From Bettongia penicillata ogilbyi (lineage: Eukaryota > Chordata > Mammalia > Diprotodontia > Potoroidae): DNA of 64,000 nt. Numbering within the stretch: the stretch's first letter is position 1; the number at the start of each line of letters is the position of its first letter. The position numbers and the translations under genes were made by a program. Positions 45,485 to 57,725 of this stretch are shown here, piece after piece. The notes under the pieces are model-generated. The model had not been told where the DNA came from. It worked only from the letters and a program-made list of their open reading frames with translations, and did not search any database. The DNA lies in the NCBI GenBank assembly GCA_023548195.1, contig JAJHZJ010000757.1, positions 682,001-746,000 of the forward strand. The letters are read 5' to 3'.

Positions 45485-46481
45485 AACTGCTCATGAGCAC
45501 AAGCAGATCTCCTGGAACAGCTGAAGAAGGAAATAGAAGGTAAACTGGCCAATGATTTTAAAATTTTGATAAAGGAATTTACTGATGAGAACATCTCTTT
45601 GAAAAGGAAAATTGAACAAATGGAAAAGGAAGTTCAAAAATTAACTGGAGAAAATAACTCCCTAAAAGGTCAAATGGAAAAGGAAACCCAAAACCCAACT
45701 GGGAAAATTGGTTGAACAGAAAAGGAAGTACAAAAATTAATAGTAGAAAATAGCTCCTTAAAAGGAAAAATTGGGCTGATGGAAAAGGAGATGCAAAAGT
45801 TAACAGAAGAAAACAATCTGATAAAGATTAGAATTGGGCAAGTAGAATCTAATGACTCAATGAGAGAGCAAGAAACAGTCAAACAAAATCTAAAGAATGC
45901 AAAGATAGAAGAAAATGTAAAATTTCTAATTGGAAAAAACTGACCTGGAAAATAGATCCAAAAGATAAAACTTAAGAAATGTTGGCCTGCTAGAAACCCA
46001 TGACAGAGAAAAGAGCCTGGACAATATCTTTCAGGAAGTCATCAAGGAAAACTGCCCAGAAGTGCTAGATTCAGAGGGCAAAATAGTCATCGAAAGAATC
46101 CACCGTTCCTCTCCTGAAAGGGATCCCAAACTCAAAACCCCAAGAAATATAGTCACCAAATTCCAGAGCTATCAAGTGAAGGAGAAAATATTACAAGCAG
46201 CCAGAAAGAAACAATTTAAATATCAAGGAGATACAGTCAGGATTACACAGGACCTTGCAGCTTCTACATTAAAAGATCGAAAGAATTGGAACCCAATATT
46301 CCATAAGGCAAAGGAGTTGGGACTACAACCAAGGATCAACTACCCAGAAAAGTTCAGCATAACATTTCAGTCAAGGAGAAAGTCATTCAACGAAGTAAGG
46401 GATTTCCAGAGCTTCCTGACCAAAACTCCAGAACTTAATAGACAATTCGATCTTCAAATGCAGGTCTCAAGAGAATCATAA
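45485..46481 (+). pseudogene. L1 ORF1 (RNA-binding chaperone), disrupted
   Basis: ORF1 protein binds L1 RNA as a coiled-coil trimer. The 5' part (about 45520-45900) translates to heptad-like Lys/Glu/Leu/Asn repeats, with a near-tandem ENNSLKGQMEKE / ENSSLKGKIGLMEKE pattern. The open 3' part (46062-46481) gives the RRM and C-terminal domain, including DLAASTLKDRKNWNPIFHKA and QPRINYPEKF, which are landmarks of L1 ORF1. Breaks: a TGA at 45713-45715, and an indel in the A-run near 45935, after which the frame changes from 2 to 3. It ends at TAA 46479-46481. The start codon is not certain. Confidence 0.9.
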
Positions 46482-47058
46482 AAAGGTAAACAGGGGAAAA
46501 AAAAAAGAACTTGTTACTCAATTAGGGCAAACTGTTTACCTCCCTAAAAGGGAAGATGATACCTGTTAATCTTGAGAATTGTGAGGCTATTATGAAATAT
46601 AAAAGGGATATGCATAGAGGGAATGGGTATAAAGTGAATGCTATCATGATAAAAAATATGATTTAAGTATGAGAAGGGATTGTAATAGGAGGTGTGAAAA
46701 GGACGAAGCAGAAAATGGCAAATTACATCACAAGAAGAAGTACAAAATCATAGTAGAGGAAAAGAGGGGAGGGAGATGATCATTGTTTGAGAGGTACTCT
46801 CATCTGATTTGTTTCAAGGATGGAGCAATAAACTTAAGTAGATAATCCCAACTAGCTCTATAGGCAGTAGGAGAGGAAGGGGGAAGAAAGGGGAGGGAGG
46901 CTAAAAGGGAAGGAAGAATCAATAAGAGTTAAGGGGAGTAAAAGAGAGGGGGGTAAAAGAAGGAGGGGAAGGTGGCAGGAGGAGGTGGTGAAAAGTGAAT
47001 ACTATTGAGGAGGGGAAGGGAGACAGGAGAGCTAAAAGCACAAATGGTGGGAAAGAGG
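46482..47058 (+). other. L1 inter-ORF region with a polypurine tract
   Basis: About 580 bp between the ORFs. From about 46860 to 47058 the + strand is almost wholly A and G, with many GGG runs (GGGGGAAGAAAGGGGAGGGA). Such a strand could form triplex or G-quadruplex structures. The older copy has its (GA)n array at the same place. Confidence 0.75.
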
Positions 47059-50000
47059 ATGGAGGGAAATACACAGATTGTAATCATAACTGTGAATGTG
47101 AATGGAATGAATTCTCCCATAAAACAGAGACGGATAGCAGAATGGATTAAAAGCCATAATCCAACAATATGCTGCTTACAAGAAACACATTTGAAACGGG
47201 GGGATACACATAGGATAAAAGTCAAAGGATGGAGCAGACTATATTGTGCTTCAGCTGATGCAAGAAAGGCAGGAGTAGCAATCCTAATCTCAGACAAAGC
47301 AAAAGCAGAAATAGATCTAATCGAAAGGGATAGGGATTGAAACTATATCCTGCTAAAAGGCACCATAGACAATGAAGCAATATCATTACTAAACATGTAT
47401 GCTCCAAGTGGCACAGCATCTAGATTCTTAGAGGAGAGGTTGGGAGAGTTGAAGGAAGAAATTGACCACAAAACTATACCAGTGGGGGATCTCAACCTCC
47501 CTCTTTCTGAACTTGATAAATTTTACCTCAAAATAAACAAGAAAGAGGTTAAGGAGGTAAATAAAACTCTAGATAAAGTAGATATGATAGATCTTTGGAG
47601 AAAATTGAATGGGAATAGAAAGGAATATACCTTTTTCTCAGTGGTGCATGGAATATTTACAAAAATTGACCATGTGCTAGGACATAAAAATCTCACAATC
47701 CAGTGCAGAAAGGCAGAGATAATCAATGCATCCTTCTCAGATCATAATGCAATAAAAATTATATGTAATAAAAGGCCATGGAAAGATAAAGCAAAAATCA
47801 ATTGGAAACTAAAGAATTTAATCCTAAAGAAGGAATGGGTTAAAGAAGAAATCATAGAAACAATCAACAACTTCATTCAAGAGGATGGCAATAATGAGAC
47901 AACCTACCAAATCTTATGGGATCCTGCAAAAACAGTTCTTAGGGGAAGTTTTATATCTTTGAATGCCTACATAAATAAAATAGAGACAGAGGAGATCAAT
48001 GACTTGGGCATGCAGCTGAAAAAACTAGAAAAAGAACAAATTGAAAATCCCCAAGAAAATACCAAATTAGAAATACTGAAAACCAAAGAAGAGATTAATA
48101 AAATTGAAATTAAGAAAACTATTGAATTAATAAATAAAACCAATAGTTGGTTTTATGAAAAAACTAATAAAATTGATAAACCTTTGGTCAATTTGATTAA
48201 AAAAAGAAGAAAATCAAATTACTAATGTTAAAAATGAAAGGGATGACCTCACCTCCAATGAGGAGGAAATTAAAACAATAATTAGAAATTACTTTGCCCA
48301 GCTTTATGCCCACCGATTTGATAATCTAAATGAGATGGATGAATATTTTAAAAAATACAAATTGCCCAGATTAACAGAAGAGGAAGTTAAGTACTTAAAC
48401 AACCTCATCTCAGAAAAAGAAATTGAACAAGCCATCAATGAACTCCCTTGGAAAAAATCTCCAGGACCAGATGGATTCACAGGTGAATTCTATCAAACCT
48501 TTAAAGAACACTTAATTCCAATACTATATAGACTATTTTTGAAAATTGGGGAAGGAGGAGTCCTCCCAAATTCTTTCTATGATACAAATATGGTTTTGAT
48601 ACCCAAACCAGGAAGACACAAAACAGAGAAAGAAAATGATGGACCAATTTCTCTAATGAATATAGATGCAAAAATTTTAAACAAGATTTTAGCAAAATGA
48701 ATACAGTATCTTATCACGAAAATAATATATTATGATTAGGTAAGATTCATATCAGGAATGCAGGGCTGGTTCAATATTAGGAAAACTATTAGCATTATTG
48801 ATCATATCAACAACAAAACTAACAAAAATCACATGATTATCTCAATAGATGCAGAAAAAGCTTTTGATAAAATACAACACCCATTCCTATTAAAAACACT
48901 GGAGAACATAGGAATAAAGGGAACTTTCCATAAAATAATAAGCAATATCTACCTAAAACCTTCAACAAGCATTATATGCAATGGAGATAAGCTAGATGCA
49001 TTTCCAATAAGGTCAGGGGTGAAACAAGGATGCCCATTATCACCACTATTATTCAATATGGTACTAGAAATGTTAGCTGTAGCAGTTAGACAAGATAACG
49101 AAATTGAAGGAATAAAAATAGCCAAAGAAGAAACTAAGTTATCACTCTTTGCAGATGATATGATGATATACTTAGAGAATCCCAGAGATTCAAGTAAAAA
49201 ACTACTTGAAATAATAAACAACTTTGGCAAAGTTGCAGGTTACAAAATAAACCCAAACAAATCTTCCGCATTCCTATATATTAATGACAAAGTCCAACAG
49301 CAAGAGATAGAAAGAGAAATCCCATCTAAAGCTAGGGTAGACACTATAAAATACTTAGGAGTTTACCTGCCAAAACAGACCCAGGGATTATATGAACACA
49401 ATTACAAGACACTTTTTGCACAAATGAAGTCAGATTTAAGTAAGTGGAAAAACATCAGTTGTTCATGGGTAGGCTGAGCTAATATAATAAAAATGACAAT
49501 TCTACCTAAATTAATTTACTTAATGCCATGCCAATTAAACTATCAGATAATTATTTTCTAGAGCTGGATAAAATAATATCAAAATTCATTTGGAAGAACA
49601 AAAGGTCCAGAATATCAAAGGGACTAATGAAAAGAAATGCTTGGGAAGGTGGCCTAGCACTACCAGACCTCAAATTGTATTATAAAGCAGCAATTATCAA
49701 AACCACTTGGTATTGGCTAAGAAACAGAGGGGTAGACAAATGGAATAGACTTGGCACTCAAGACACAGTAGGCAAGGAATATAGCAACCTCCTGTTTCAT
49801 AAACCCAAAGACCCCAGCTTCTGGGATAAGAACTCACTGGTGGACAAAAATTGCTGGGAAAACTGGTTAACAGTGTGTTGGAAATTAGGCATAGATCCAT
49901 GCCTGACACCGAACTCAAGAATAAAGTCCAAATGGGTACATGATTTAGGTATAAAGATTGATACCATGAATAAACTGGAGGAGCAAGGAATAGTGTATTT

Positions 50001-50887
50001 ATCAGATTTATGGAGAAGGGAAGAATTTTTTACTAAAGAAGTGATAGAAAGCATTATGAAATGCAAAATGGATAATTTTGATTACATTAAACTGAAAAGT
50101 TTTTGCACAACCAAACCTAATGCAACCAAAATTTGGAGGGATGTAGTAAATTGGGAAAAAAATTTTTACAGCTAAGCTTGGGGGTAAAGGCCTCATTTCT
50201 AGAATATATAGAGAACTGACTCAAATGTGTAACCATACAAGTCATTCCCCAATTGATAAATGGTCAAAGGATATGAACAGGCAATTTTCAGGGGAAGAAA
50301 TTAAAGATATCTATAATCATATGAAAACGTGCTCTAAATCACTACTGATTAGAGAGATGCAAATCAAAACAACTTTGAGGTACCACATTACAGCTATAAG
50401 ATTGGCAAACATGACAGAACAAGAAAATGATAAATGTTGAAGAGGATGTGGGAGAGTTGGAACACTAATTCATTGTTGGTGGAGCTGTGAGCTCATCCAT
50501 CCATTCTGGAGAACGGTTTGGAACTATGCCCTAAGGGCTACAATAATGTGCATACCCTTTGACCCAGCAAGATCACTTCTATGACTGTATCCCCAAAAGA
50601 TCATAAAAATGGGAAAGGATCCCACATGTACAAAAATATTTATAGCAGCACTCTTCGTGGTGGCCAAGAACTGGAAATCAAGGGGATGTCCATCAATTGG
50701 GGAATGGCTGAATAAATTATAGTATATAAATGTAATGGAATACTATTCCACCATAAGAAATGATGAACAAGAAGACTTCAGGGAGGCCTGGAAGGACTTA
50801 TATGATCTGATGCTGAGCGAAAGGAGCAGAACCAGGAGAACTTTGTGCACAGCAACGACCACAGTGTGTGAGAATTTTTTCTGGTAG
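47059..50887 (+). pseudogene. L1 ORF2 (endonuclease/reverse transcriptase), disrupted
   Basis: Start ATG 47059. Endonuclease landmarks: TVNVNGMNSPIKQRRIAEWI, CLQETHL, GDLNLPLS, KIDHVLGHK and SDHNAIK, so the usual Glu, Asp, Asn and His positions are present. Reverse transcriptase: [14 protein letters not shown], motif [17 protein letters not shown], motif [15 protein letters not shown] and FADD at 49148-49159. The C-terminal zinc-knuckle-like part (GCGRVGTLIHCWWSCEL) is at about 50440-50490. Breaks: TGA 47338, frameshift in the A-run near 48198-48206, TGA 48698, TAG 48737, TGA 49475, frameshift near 49520, stop and frameshift near 50173, TGA 50438, TGA 50582, TAG 50720. It ends at TAG 50885-50887. 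Confidence 0.93.
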
Positions 50888-51176
50888 ACTTGGAACTTCG
50901 TAATAACGCAAGAACTTACTAAAAAAAAAAAAAATCTCAATGGTGGTTTTCTAAGGCAAAATGTCTTCCACACTCAGAGAAAGAAATATGGAAGTCATTC
51001 GCAGATTGTAGCAGATCATGTTTGTATGTGTGTGGGTTTTAGTGTATTATGTTTTGATTTGTTATATGATTTCTTCCATTTATTTTAGTTCGACTACATA
51101 GCATGACAATAGTGAAAATGTACTCAATAGGAAAGTATATGTAGAACCTATACAGAATTGTATGCTGTCGCAGAGA

Positions 51177-51213
51177 GGGAGGGGGGTAGTAGGGGAAAGG
51201 TGCGGGGGTGTGG
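51177..51213 (+). other. G-rich tract in the L1 3' UTR
   Basis: GGGAGGGGGG, then AGGGG and GCGGGGG, at spacings that could form a G-quadruplex. A G-rich 3' UTR tract is a common L1 feature. The old copies at 13260 and 26040 keep a weaker version. Confidence 0.65.
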
Positions 51214-51290
51214 ATAAAATCTTAATTTTAAGGAAGTGATTGTAGAATACTAAAAAAAAAATTTTAAAAATGCTTTCTAAAAACAAAAAA

Positions 51291-51570
51291 CAATCTCCTA
51301 CTCATATTTGTTTAAAAACAATCTTAGTTCAGGGAATTGAGTAAGTTTCTGGACTGCAATGATTTTTAAATAACAACAAAATCACTTTCTCCTCCTTCAA
51401 ATGAAACAGTGGGGAAAATAGGACTTTTCTGACTTTCTGTCTTCTACACTGGTTTTGTCATTTCTATTTCACCTTTGGCCCCTCCAAGTCTGGGTACTTC
51501 AGAAGATAAGTAGGGAAAATAATTTCCTTCCTCTGAAATGATTCCTGTTCATGAGTTGCAAAGGGGTAAG
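51291..51570. other. Unassigned intergenic sequence
   Basis: Flank of the L1; no repeat or gene recognised. Confidence 0.4.
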
Positions 51571-51574
51571 GGCA

Positions 51575-52010
51575 GTCAAGCAATATGCATTTATGAAGCA
51601 TCTACTATTTGCCAGGAACTGTGTTAAATACTAGAAATACAATAAGAAACAAAAGAAAAGATAAACCCCGCCTGCAAGGAATTTATATTCTAATCAAAGA
51701 GAGCAACACATAAAAAGAGATTGGGAGGAAGCATCCATGTTGGAGCATGGTGAAGTCTAGAGAATCAGAAGCACAGCAAAGAGGGAAATGAAGCATGGCT
51801 AGCCTAAGTCCACTTCCAAAATGGAGGTTCCCAGAAAGGAACTCACCAATGAGAGTCTGGCATAGAGAGGGATGTTCCTGCTCAGGAGTAGGAGGGAGTG
51901 TGTGTACTAGGTGCTGAGGGAACTTCCAGGGTATCTGAGGCATGATGGCAAAAACTAGTGAGAGGGTAACAAGGAATAAGAACAAATAATCAGGTTTATG
52001 TTATTCTAGG
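51575..52010 (-). mobile_element. CR1/L2-clade LINE 3' part, antisense
   Basis: 'aatatgcatttatgaagcatctactatttgccaggaactgtg' and 'aaccccgcctgcaaggaatttatattctaatc' are the same antisense tail as at 263 and 14950. Beyond about 51720 the match fades. Confidence 0.65.
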
Positions 52011-52094
52011 ATACTTGGACTAGAATAAATATATCTTGAATATTTCCATATTGAGCCTAATCCACATGAAAAAAGTCAAAGAGGTGTTCAACAC

Positions 52095-53568
52095 TGGAAA
52101 AACTAGAAGCTATTTTTTTTGGAAAAACAATTAAATATGTACACTATTACTATTTTGGTTAAGAAAAAGAAGAGCAAATTACCAGCACTTAAAAGATAAA
52201 GAAATTCAGAACAAATAAAAAAAAGTGATATTATTAGAAACCATTTTACCCACCTACACACCCATAAAACCAACAATTTAAATGAATTAAATGAATATTT
52301 TTAAAAATGGAAAATACCCAAATTAATAGAACAATATAGAGAATTTTAAAAAATCAATTTCAGAGTGAAAAATTAAACAAAATATAAACAAATTTCCAAA
52401 GAGAAAAAAAATCAAAACCAGATGGATTCACAAGTGAGTTCTATTAAACATTCAAAGAGCAATTAATTTCAATATTACACAAACTATTTTCAAAAATAAC
52501 AAAAGAAAAGATCCTTGTCAAATTCCTTCTATGGCACAACTATGTTTTTGATATATTAGCCAAAAAGAGTCAAGGCAGAAAAAGAAAACACAGACCAATA
52601 TCTTTGATGAACATTGATATAAAAATTTTAAATAAAATATTGGCAAAGAGACTGATAATATATCACAAAGATTATATACTATGACTAGGTCAGATTTATA
52701 CCAGAAATGAAGGGTTGGTTTAATATTGGGAAAACTATAATATTGACCATATTAATAACAAAGGCAATAAAATCTTATGATTAAATCAATAAATGCAGAA
52801 AAAAAACTTCTGACAAGCTAAAATCCCTCTTAGACTTTGATCTCCTTGAGAGCAGACCGTCCTTTGTCTTTTTAAAAAATTTCCATTACATACCATAGTA
52901 CCTATTGCTTATATGTATAGTATGTGCTTAATAAATGCTAGTTGACTGACCCATCTTTGATAAAACATTAGAAAACATAGGAAAATTAGACCTTTCCTCA
53001 AAATAATAAGCAGCATCTATCTAAACCAAGAGCTAGTATTATATGTAATAGAGATAAAGTAGGATTCTTTCCAACACAATCAGGGGTGATACAAGGAAAA
53101 CACTGTCATCACATATTGGACATAATACTAGAATTGATGACTACAGTAGGATGAGTAAAAAATTGAGGCAATAAGCATAAAGTGGAAATAAAACAATCAC
53201 TTTTTGTATATGATGTGATGGTGTACTTAAATAACTCGAAAGAATCAACTAAAATTAATTGAAACAATGACTTCAGAAAATTTACAGGATAGAAATTAAT
53301 CCATATAAATCATCAGATCTCTATATAACACCAATATAATGCAGGTTTAGAAACAGGAATTGAAATTCCATTTAAAATAGCTGCATAATGTATATATAAT
53401 ATTTTAGAATCTATGTCCCAAGGTACACACATGACCTACGTAAATATAACTACAAGTCACGGATTACAAAAAGAGTCCTAAATGATTGGAAAAAAAATAT
53501 TATTTGTCCAAGTGTAGAAAAAATCAAAGTAAGAAAATGACAATATTACATCAATTAATTTACTTATT
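52095..53568 (+). mobile_element. Ancient L1, ORF2 reverse-transcriptase region, sense
   Basis: It parallels 48180-49500 of the good L1: 'aaaaccagatggattcacaagtgagttctat' (PDGFTSEFY), 'gaccaatatctttgatgaacattgatat', 'agatttataccagaaatgaagggttggtttaatattgg' and 'atcactttttgtatatgatgtgatg' (the FADD site decayed to FVYD). No frame stays open for more than a few dozen codons. Interrupted at 52833-52945 and at 53569. Confidence 0.85.
52833..52945 (+). mobile_element. L2-type 3' end inserted in the ancient L1
   Basis: 'tagactttgatctccttgagagcagaccg' and 'tatgtgcttaataaatgc' end in TAGTTGACTGAC. This is an L2-type 3' end (or the L2-like tail of a SINE). The L1 reading resumes on the other side ('gataaaacattagaaaacatagg'). 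Confidence 0.75.
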
Positions 53569-54427
53569 CAATAAGTGGATGGATGGATGAATAAAACATT
53601 TTTTAAGCACTTACTATAGGTGAAGCACTGTGGTAAGTGATAGTAAGACTGTCCCTGATCTGAAGGAGTTCACATTCTAATGAGGGAAGCAACACATATG
53701 GAAAGTTTCCTTGCAAGTCAGTTGGAAAAGTTTCACCGTTTTTAGGGTATGATGGCAAACTAAATACCTCTTATTTAATGTCATTTTAATTGATACAATT
53801 ATATGTTTCTAATATTGGACTATTTGTCAATGCCAAAGACTTGGTGGCAAGATCTTTTCTTTCTGGGTCTTTGGTATCTGTGACTATTGCATCTTCAGGA
53901 GCAATTGCCAGGCTGCATCTCCATAGGGGTTGCTCCTCAGGGTGATGTTTGAGGTCACTAGTCTGGAAACAATGTTACTTCTAAGACTCTTGGGGGTGGG
54001 GTCCTGGGTTATTTCCTTCAGAGTCTGAGGTAAGATGGTAGTCAAGGTGGTGGTGGTGATTTGACTTCTCTGGAACATATTGCCTCCTGTCTCTCTTTCA
54101 AGGTGTCTTGCTGCTTGAGCTAGGTTGGCATGCTTCAGCCATGTATGTGGTAGTCAGATGGCAACTGGTGGGGATGGATGACTGAACCTTTCTTCACAAG
54201 AGTTGATTTCCAGGATAATGCCTGTAAGGGCTAGGCTAAAGCAGGATTGATAGTCTGGGTCCACCCCTCTCAAGGTTTCTGTTCTTATTTGTCTACTGGT
54301 GGCAAATAAAAATAGTTACTGGTCATAATGAGTAAGATGGGGCCTCTCTCCATAATGATTTCTCCCTTCAATAATGACTGTTGAGTCTGCATTGGAAGCA
54401 GGTTTGGGAAGTACTGGTATTGACAGA
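53569..54427. other. 860-bp insert between two halves of the ancient L1
   Basis: The first 130 bp ('aaaacattttttaagcacttactatagg', 'tgatctgaaggagttcacattctaatg') are an antisense L2-class tail. The rest, about 53720-54427, is moderately G-rich, not L1, and unknown to me (for example GGTTGCTCCTCAGGGTGATG). It may be the rest of a marsupial-specific repeat, or host sequence moved there. Confidence 0.5.
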
Positions 54428-55430
54428 ATCATACCAATCAAACTACCAAAGGATTATTTTATAGAATTAGAAAAAAATAATAAAATTCACATGGAGACAA
54501 AAAAGTTCAACAAATTCAAAGGAAATCTTTAAAAATAGGAATAAAGGGAGCCCAGTAATGCCAGATCTTAAACTGTACTACAAAGCAATAATTCTCAAAA
54601 CAATTTGTTGCTGGTTAAAAAATAGAGATTGATCATTGGAACAGATTAGGGATACAGTACAGAAGGACATTTTTCTAGTAGCCTAGTATTCAATAAATGC
54701 AAAGACCTCAGCTACTGGGATAAGAGCTCACTATTTGATGAAAAACTACTAGGATAATTGAACATCAATCTGGAATAGTTAGATTTAGACCAACATCTCA
54801 TACTTTATACAAAAATAAATTCCAAATGGGATAGGTAATCTAAATATGAAAGATCACCCACAAACATATTAGAAAAACATAGATGCCATTACCTATCAGA
54901 TCAATGGATAGAAGAGAAGTTCATGGTCAAGCAAGAGATAGAGATGATCTCCAAAGATAAAATAAATAATTTCAATTACATAAAATTTTTAAAGTTTTGT
55001 ACATGTAAATCCAATGAAGCTAAGATTAAAAGGAACTCAATTAACTAGGTCAAATCTTTGCAAGCAAGTTTATTGGATGTGTCTCATTTTCAAGATACAA
55101 AAGGAACTGATTACAATTTATAAGAACAAGAGCCATTTCTAAGTTGGTAAATGGTACCTATAGTCATTTAGAAAAATTTTCCAAATCACTAATACTTAGA
55201 GAAATACAAATTAAATAATTCTGAGAGTCTACCTTATACATGTTAGATTGTCAAATATGGCAAAAAAGGAAAAATTTGAAATGTTGGAAGGGCTTTGGGG
55301 AAACAGATATATTGGTGGACTATTGGTAGACGTGAATAGCTATAGTCATCTGGAAAGCAATGTGGAATCATATATTAAATTTGTTAAATATGCAACATGC
55401 ATGTCTATGTATGAATACATACACAGTTAA
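54428..55430 (+). mobile_element. Ancient L1, ORF2 C-terminal region, sense (continuation)
   Basis: 'accaatcaaactaccaaaggattattttatag', 'aaaattcacatggagac', 'ccagtaatgccagatcttaaactgtac' and 'aatttcaattacataaa' follow 49530-50100 of the good L1. It fades after 'aatatggcaaaaaaggaaaaatttgaaatg' near 55290. The coding frame is destroyed. Confidence 0.85.
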
Positions 55431-55734
55431 TGAGTGAATTTGTTTTGCTTAACTATGAATATTTTTTTCAAAGATTTGTCTTCATTTTCCCATTTTTTTT
55501 CAGTGGAGGTGTGGGTCGGGAGGTATTTCTATTAATTGGAAACACTAAAAATGGAGAGGTTCTGAGGTTATAGGTATAGAATATTTTTATATACTTTCAG
55601 GTTTTTCAGTTTTACTTCATTCCTTTACTTTGCTACAAGAATTCTCTCACAGGGTGAAGATAATTTGAAAATATTTGTAGCATAAAAGCAAAATATATTG
55701 ACAAAACTTAAAAAGCTAAAAGAAAAAAGAGACT

Positions 55735-55885
55735 AGGGATGGGACCTATGATTTCACTGGTTCAGGAAATACCTTCTCCCAATGCAGTGATATATAATCT
55801 TCAACTCATTGTTTTAGAGAGGTTAGTTGACTTGCCTAGAGTTTCATACAGTCAATATATGTCACAACCTGGGTTGTAACTGTTG
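55735..55885 (-). mobile_element. MIR-like marsupial SINE, antisense
   Basis: 'gggacctatgatttcactggttcaggaaatacc', 'ccaatgcagtgatatataatcttcaactc', 'gaggttagttgacttgcctag' and 'cacaacctgggttg'. Same type as at 22380. Confidence 0.75.
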
Positions 55886-56540
55886 TTAACCTCACACCTA
55901 GCAAACTGGCAAAGATGGAAGGGCTTTGGAAATGAAACTATGAGTTGGTCCAATTATTCCAGAGAAATACTTGGTGTTAAGCTGAAAAAAGTACCCTTTG
56001 ACACAGAGATCTTGTTGATAGACGTATACTCTGAGGAGGTCAAGAAAGGAAATATCTTATATACACAAAAACATTGGTAGCAAAATTCTTTTGTGGTCAC
56101 AAAGCCCATCAACCAGACAAACTGTGGCTTGTTAGTGCAATGTAATATTAATATGCCATAAGAAACTTTGAATATGAAGAATTTAGATACACAGAAAGAT
56201 TGCATAAATTGAAGCAGGGGAAAAAAAACAAAGAAACCAGAACCAGGAAGCAATGTTTGCAATGATCACAATAAAATAAAGGAAAAGAAAGAAATTGTAC
56301 ACTGGACAATGACAAAGAAGTTTTATTTTACAGAAAAGTTGAAAAAATTCACATACTTCTTTGCAGAGGTGAAGGATAACCTCAGATGATATGTTAACTG
56401 ATTTTCATGAGTGGTTTTTTTCCTTTTTTAAAAAAAATGTAATAAGGAATAACACATTAGGGAGAGGGAGGTTATTACAGAATGAAAGCGATCTAAAAGC
56501 CAAGAAATCAATAATTAAATAACAAATGTTAAAAAGTAGA
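55886..56540 (+). mobile_element. Ancient L1, ORF2 end and 3' UTR, sense
   Basis: 'actggcaaagatggaagggctttgg', 'gttggtccaattattccagagaa' and 'gtaccctttgacacagagatc' match the zinc-knuckle-to-end part of ORF2. They are followed by 'gaaaccagaaccaggaagc' and a 3' UTR ending near 'aataattaaataac'. It may be the end of the L1 at 54428 or a separate copy, because the 'aagggctttgg' segment appears in both. Confidence 0.75.
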
Positions 56541-57630
56541 AAGTTTGACTAGATGACATCTAAGGTTCTTCTCAGTCCTAAATTAATTATTTTATGGTCA
56601 TGTAAATTTTTGTTGCATATCTACCAATTTCCTCTTCAGGCATAATATGGACTAGATGACATCTGAATTGTCCTCAAATTGGACCATTCTGTAAGCCTAT
56701 GGTTCTATGTGCAAAGGACTATACTAGCCTGCTAAGATAAGAAAATATGTGCAAGGTTGCCTTGACCTTCAAAGAGCTCAAGGAACATTAAGATTGGACA
56801 GAACTGAGGTCTATTAGGACCCCTTGGGGAAGCTAAACACTTAGCTATTTATCCTACTGTGTCATGAAGCTCTACATAATCAGTTGTTTTCCGTTTTTAT
56901 CTCCATTAAACCCATCCAGGATTTTTTTTAAAGAAATTAGAACAATTTTTAGAAGAATGAGACTGAGCAAACTCCACCTTGAGTTCCCATAAGTCCATTT
57001 GACCTGGGCAATTGTGAATAGCAAAAACCATAGCAAGAGAGGGGAAAGTTTCCACTGATATCCTGATGTGTAAGTTAGCTTCTTTAGACGAAGTACCCCT
57101 CAAATACTGGGTGATGACAGCTTGCATACAATTAAGAGGCTGGGAAGGCCAACTTACTCAGCAGGATGTCCCTAGGCCCTATTACCTTATAGAGAAAAGT
57201 CCCAAGACACTGTTCCAGTAACTTGGATTTTTCTAGCTTCTTTTTGGAACCAATCAATTTGGAGACACTAAGCTGCCCTCTATGGCAAATTCCTTTTCAT
57301 AAATTCCTATTTATTAAGTCTAGTATGATGAAAAACTTTATTCTCAGTTACATGTCCATAATTATCAATTTTTTATTAAAAAAGATTTTAGGGGTAAATC
57401 TTTGAAAACTTCCTTAAATGAAGAAAAAAAGAAAGTTATATGATAATTTTATTATATATTTTAAAGGAATGGCAAGTCGAACATAATAGATTTGCAATTT
57501 TATATGCAATCATCTTTTTTCCTATTCTATGTAATTATTCATAAATATACAATTATCCCTATTCATATAAATTCTTCTTTTATTTCTTAAGTTGAGGATA
57601 AAAGAAATAAAGTTTTAAAAATTTTAAAAA
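56541..57630. other. Unassigned sequence, with two MIR3-like tail scraps
   Basis: 'gactagatgacatctaagg' (56548) and 'ggactagatgacatctgaattg' (56650) are MIR3/L3-type tails without heads. The rest is unrecognised and AT-rich. Confidence 0.45.
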
Positions 57631-57631
57631 A

Positions 57632-57725
57632 AAGAAAATAGGCACTACTTTTTTTGTCTTTGTACCCAGAAATGTCTAGCACAATGCCAGGCACCTGGTA
57701 GGGATTTAATAAATGTTTATTGAGA
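57632..57725 (+). mobile_element. L2-type 3' end, sense
   Basis: 'tttttttgtctttgtacccag', 'agcacaatgccaggcacctgg' and AATAAATGTTTATTGA form a classic L2 3' terminus. Confidence 0.85.

Larger units (their letters stand above)
44786..51290 (+). mobile_element. Structurally full-length L1 LINE, inactive
   Basis: A 6.5-kb L1, complete in layout: 5' UTR starting TGGGAGCCAAGATGGTGGAG, ORF1 (to 46481), a polypurine inter-ORF region (46482-47058), ORF2 (47059-50887), a 3' UTR with a G-rich tract (51177-51213) and an A-rich end. L1 moves by target-primed reverse transcription using its own ORF2 protein. This copy is broken by a stop in the endonuclease, several more stops and at least three frameshifts in ORF2, and a stop and frameshift in ORF1. 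It could not move on its own. The target-site duplication was not found. It is clearly less decayed than the copies at 16207 and 52095. Confidence 0.93.

Noticed and set aside
44786..51290. Active L1
   Set aside because: Multiple in-frame stops and frameshifts in both ORFs.
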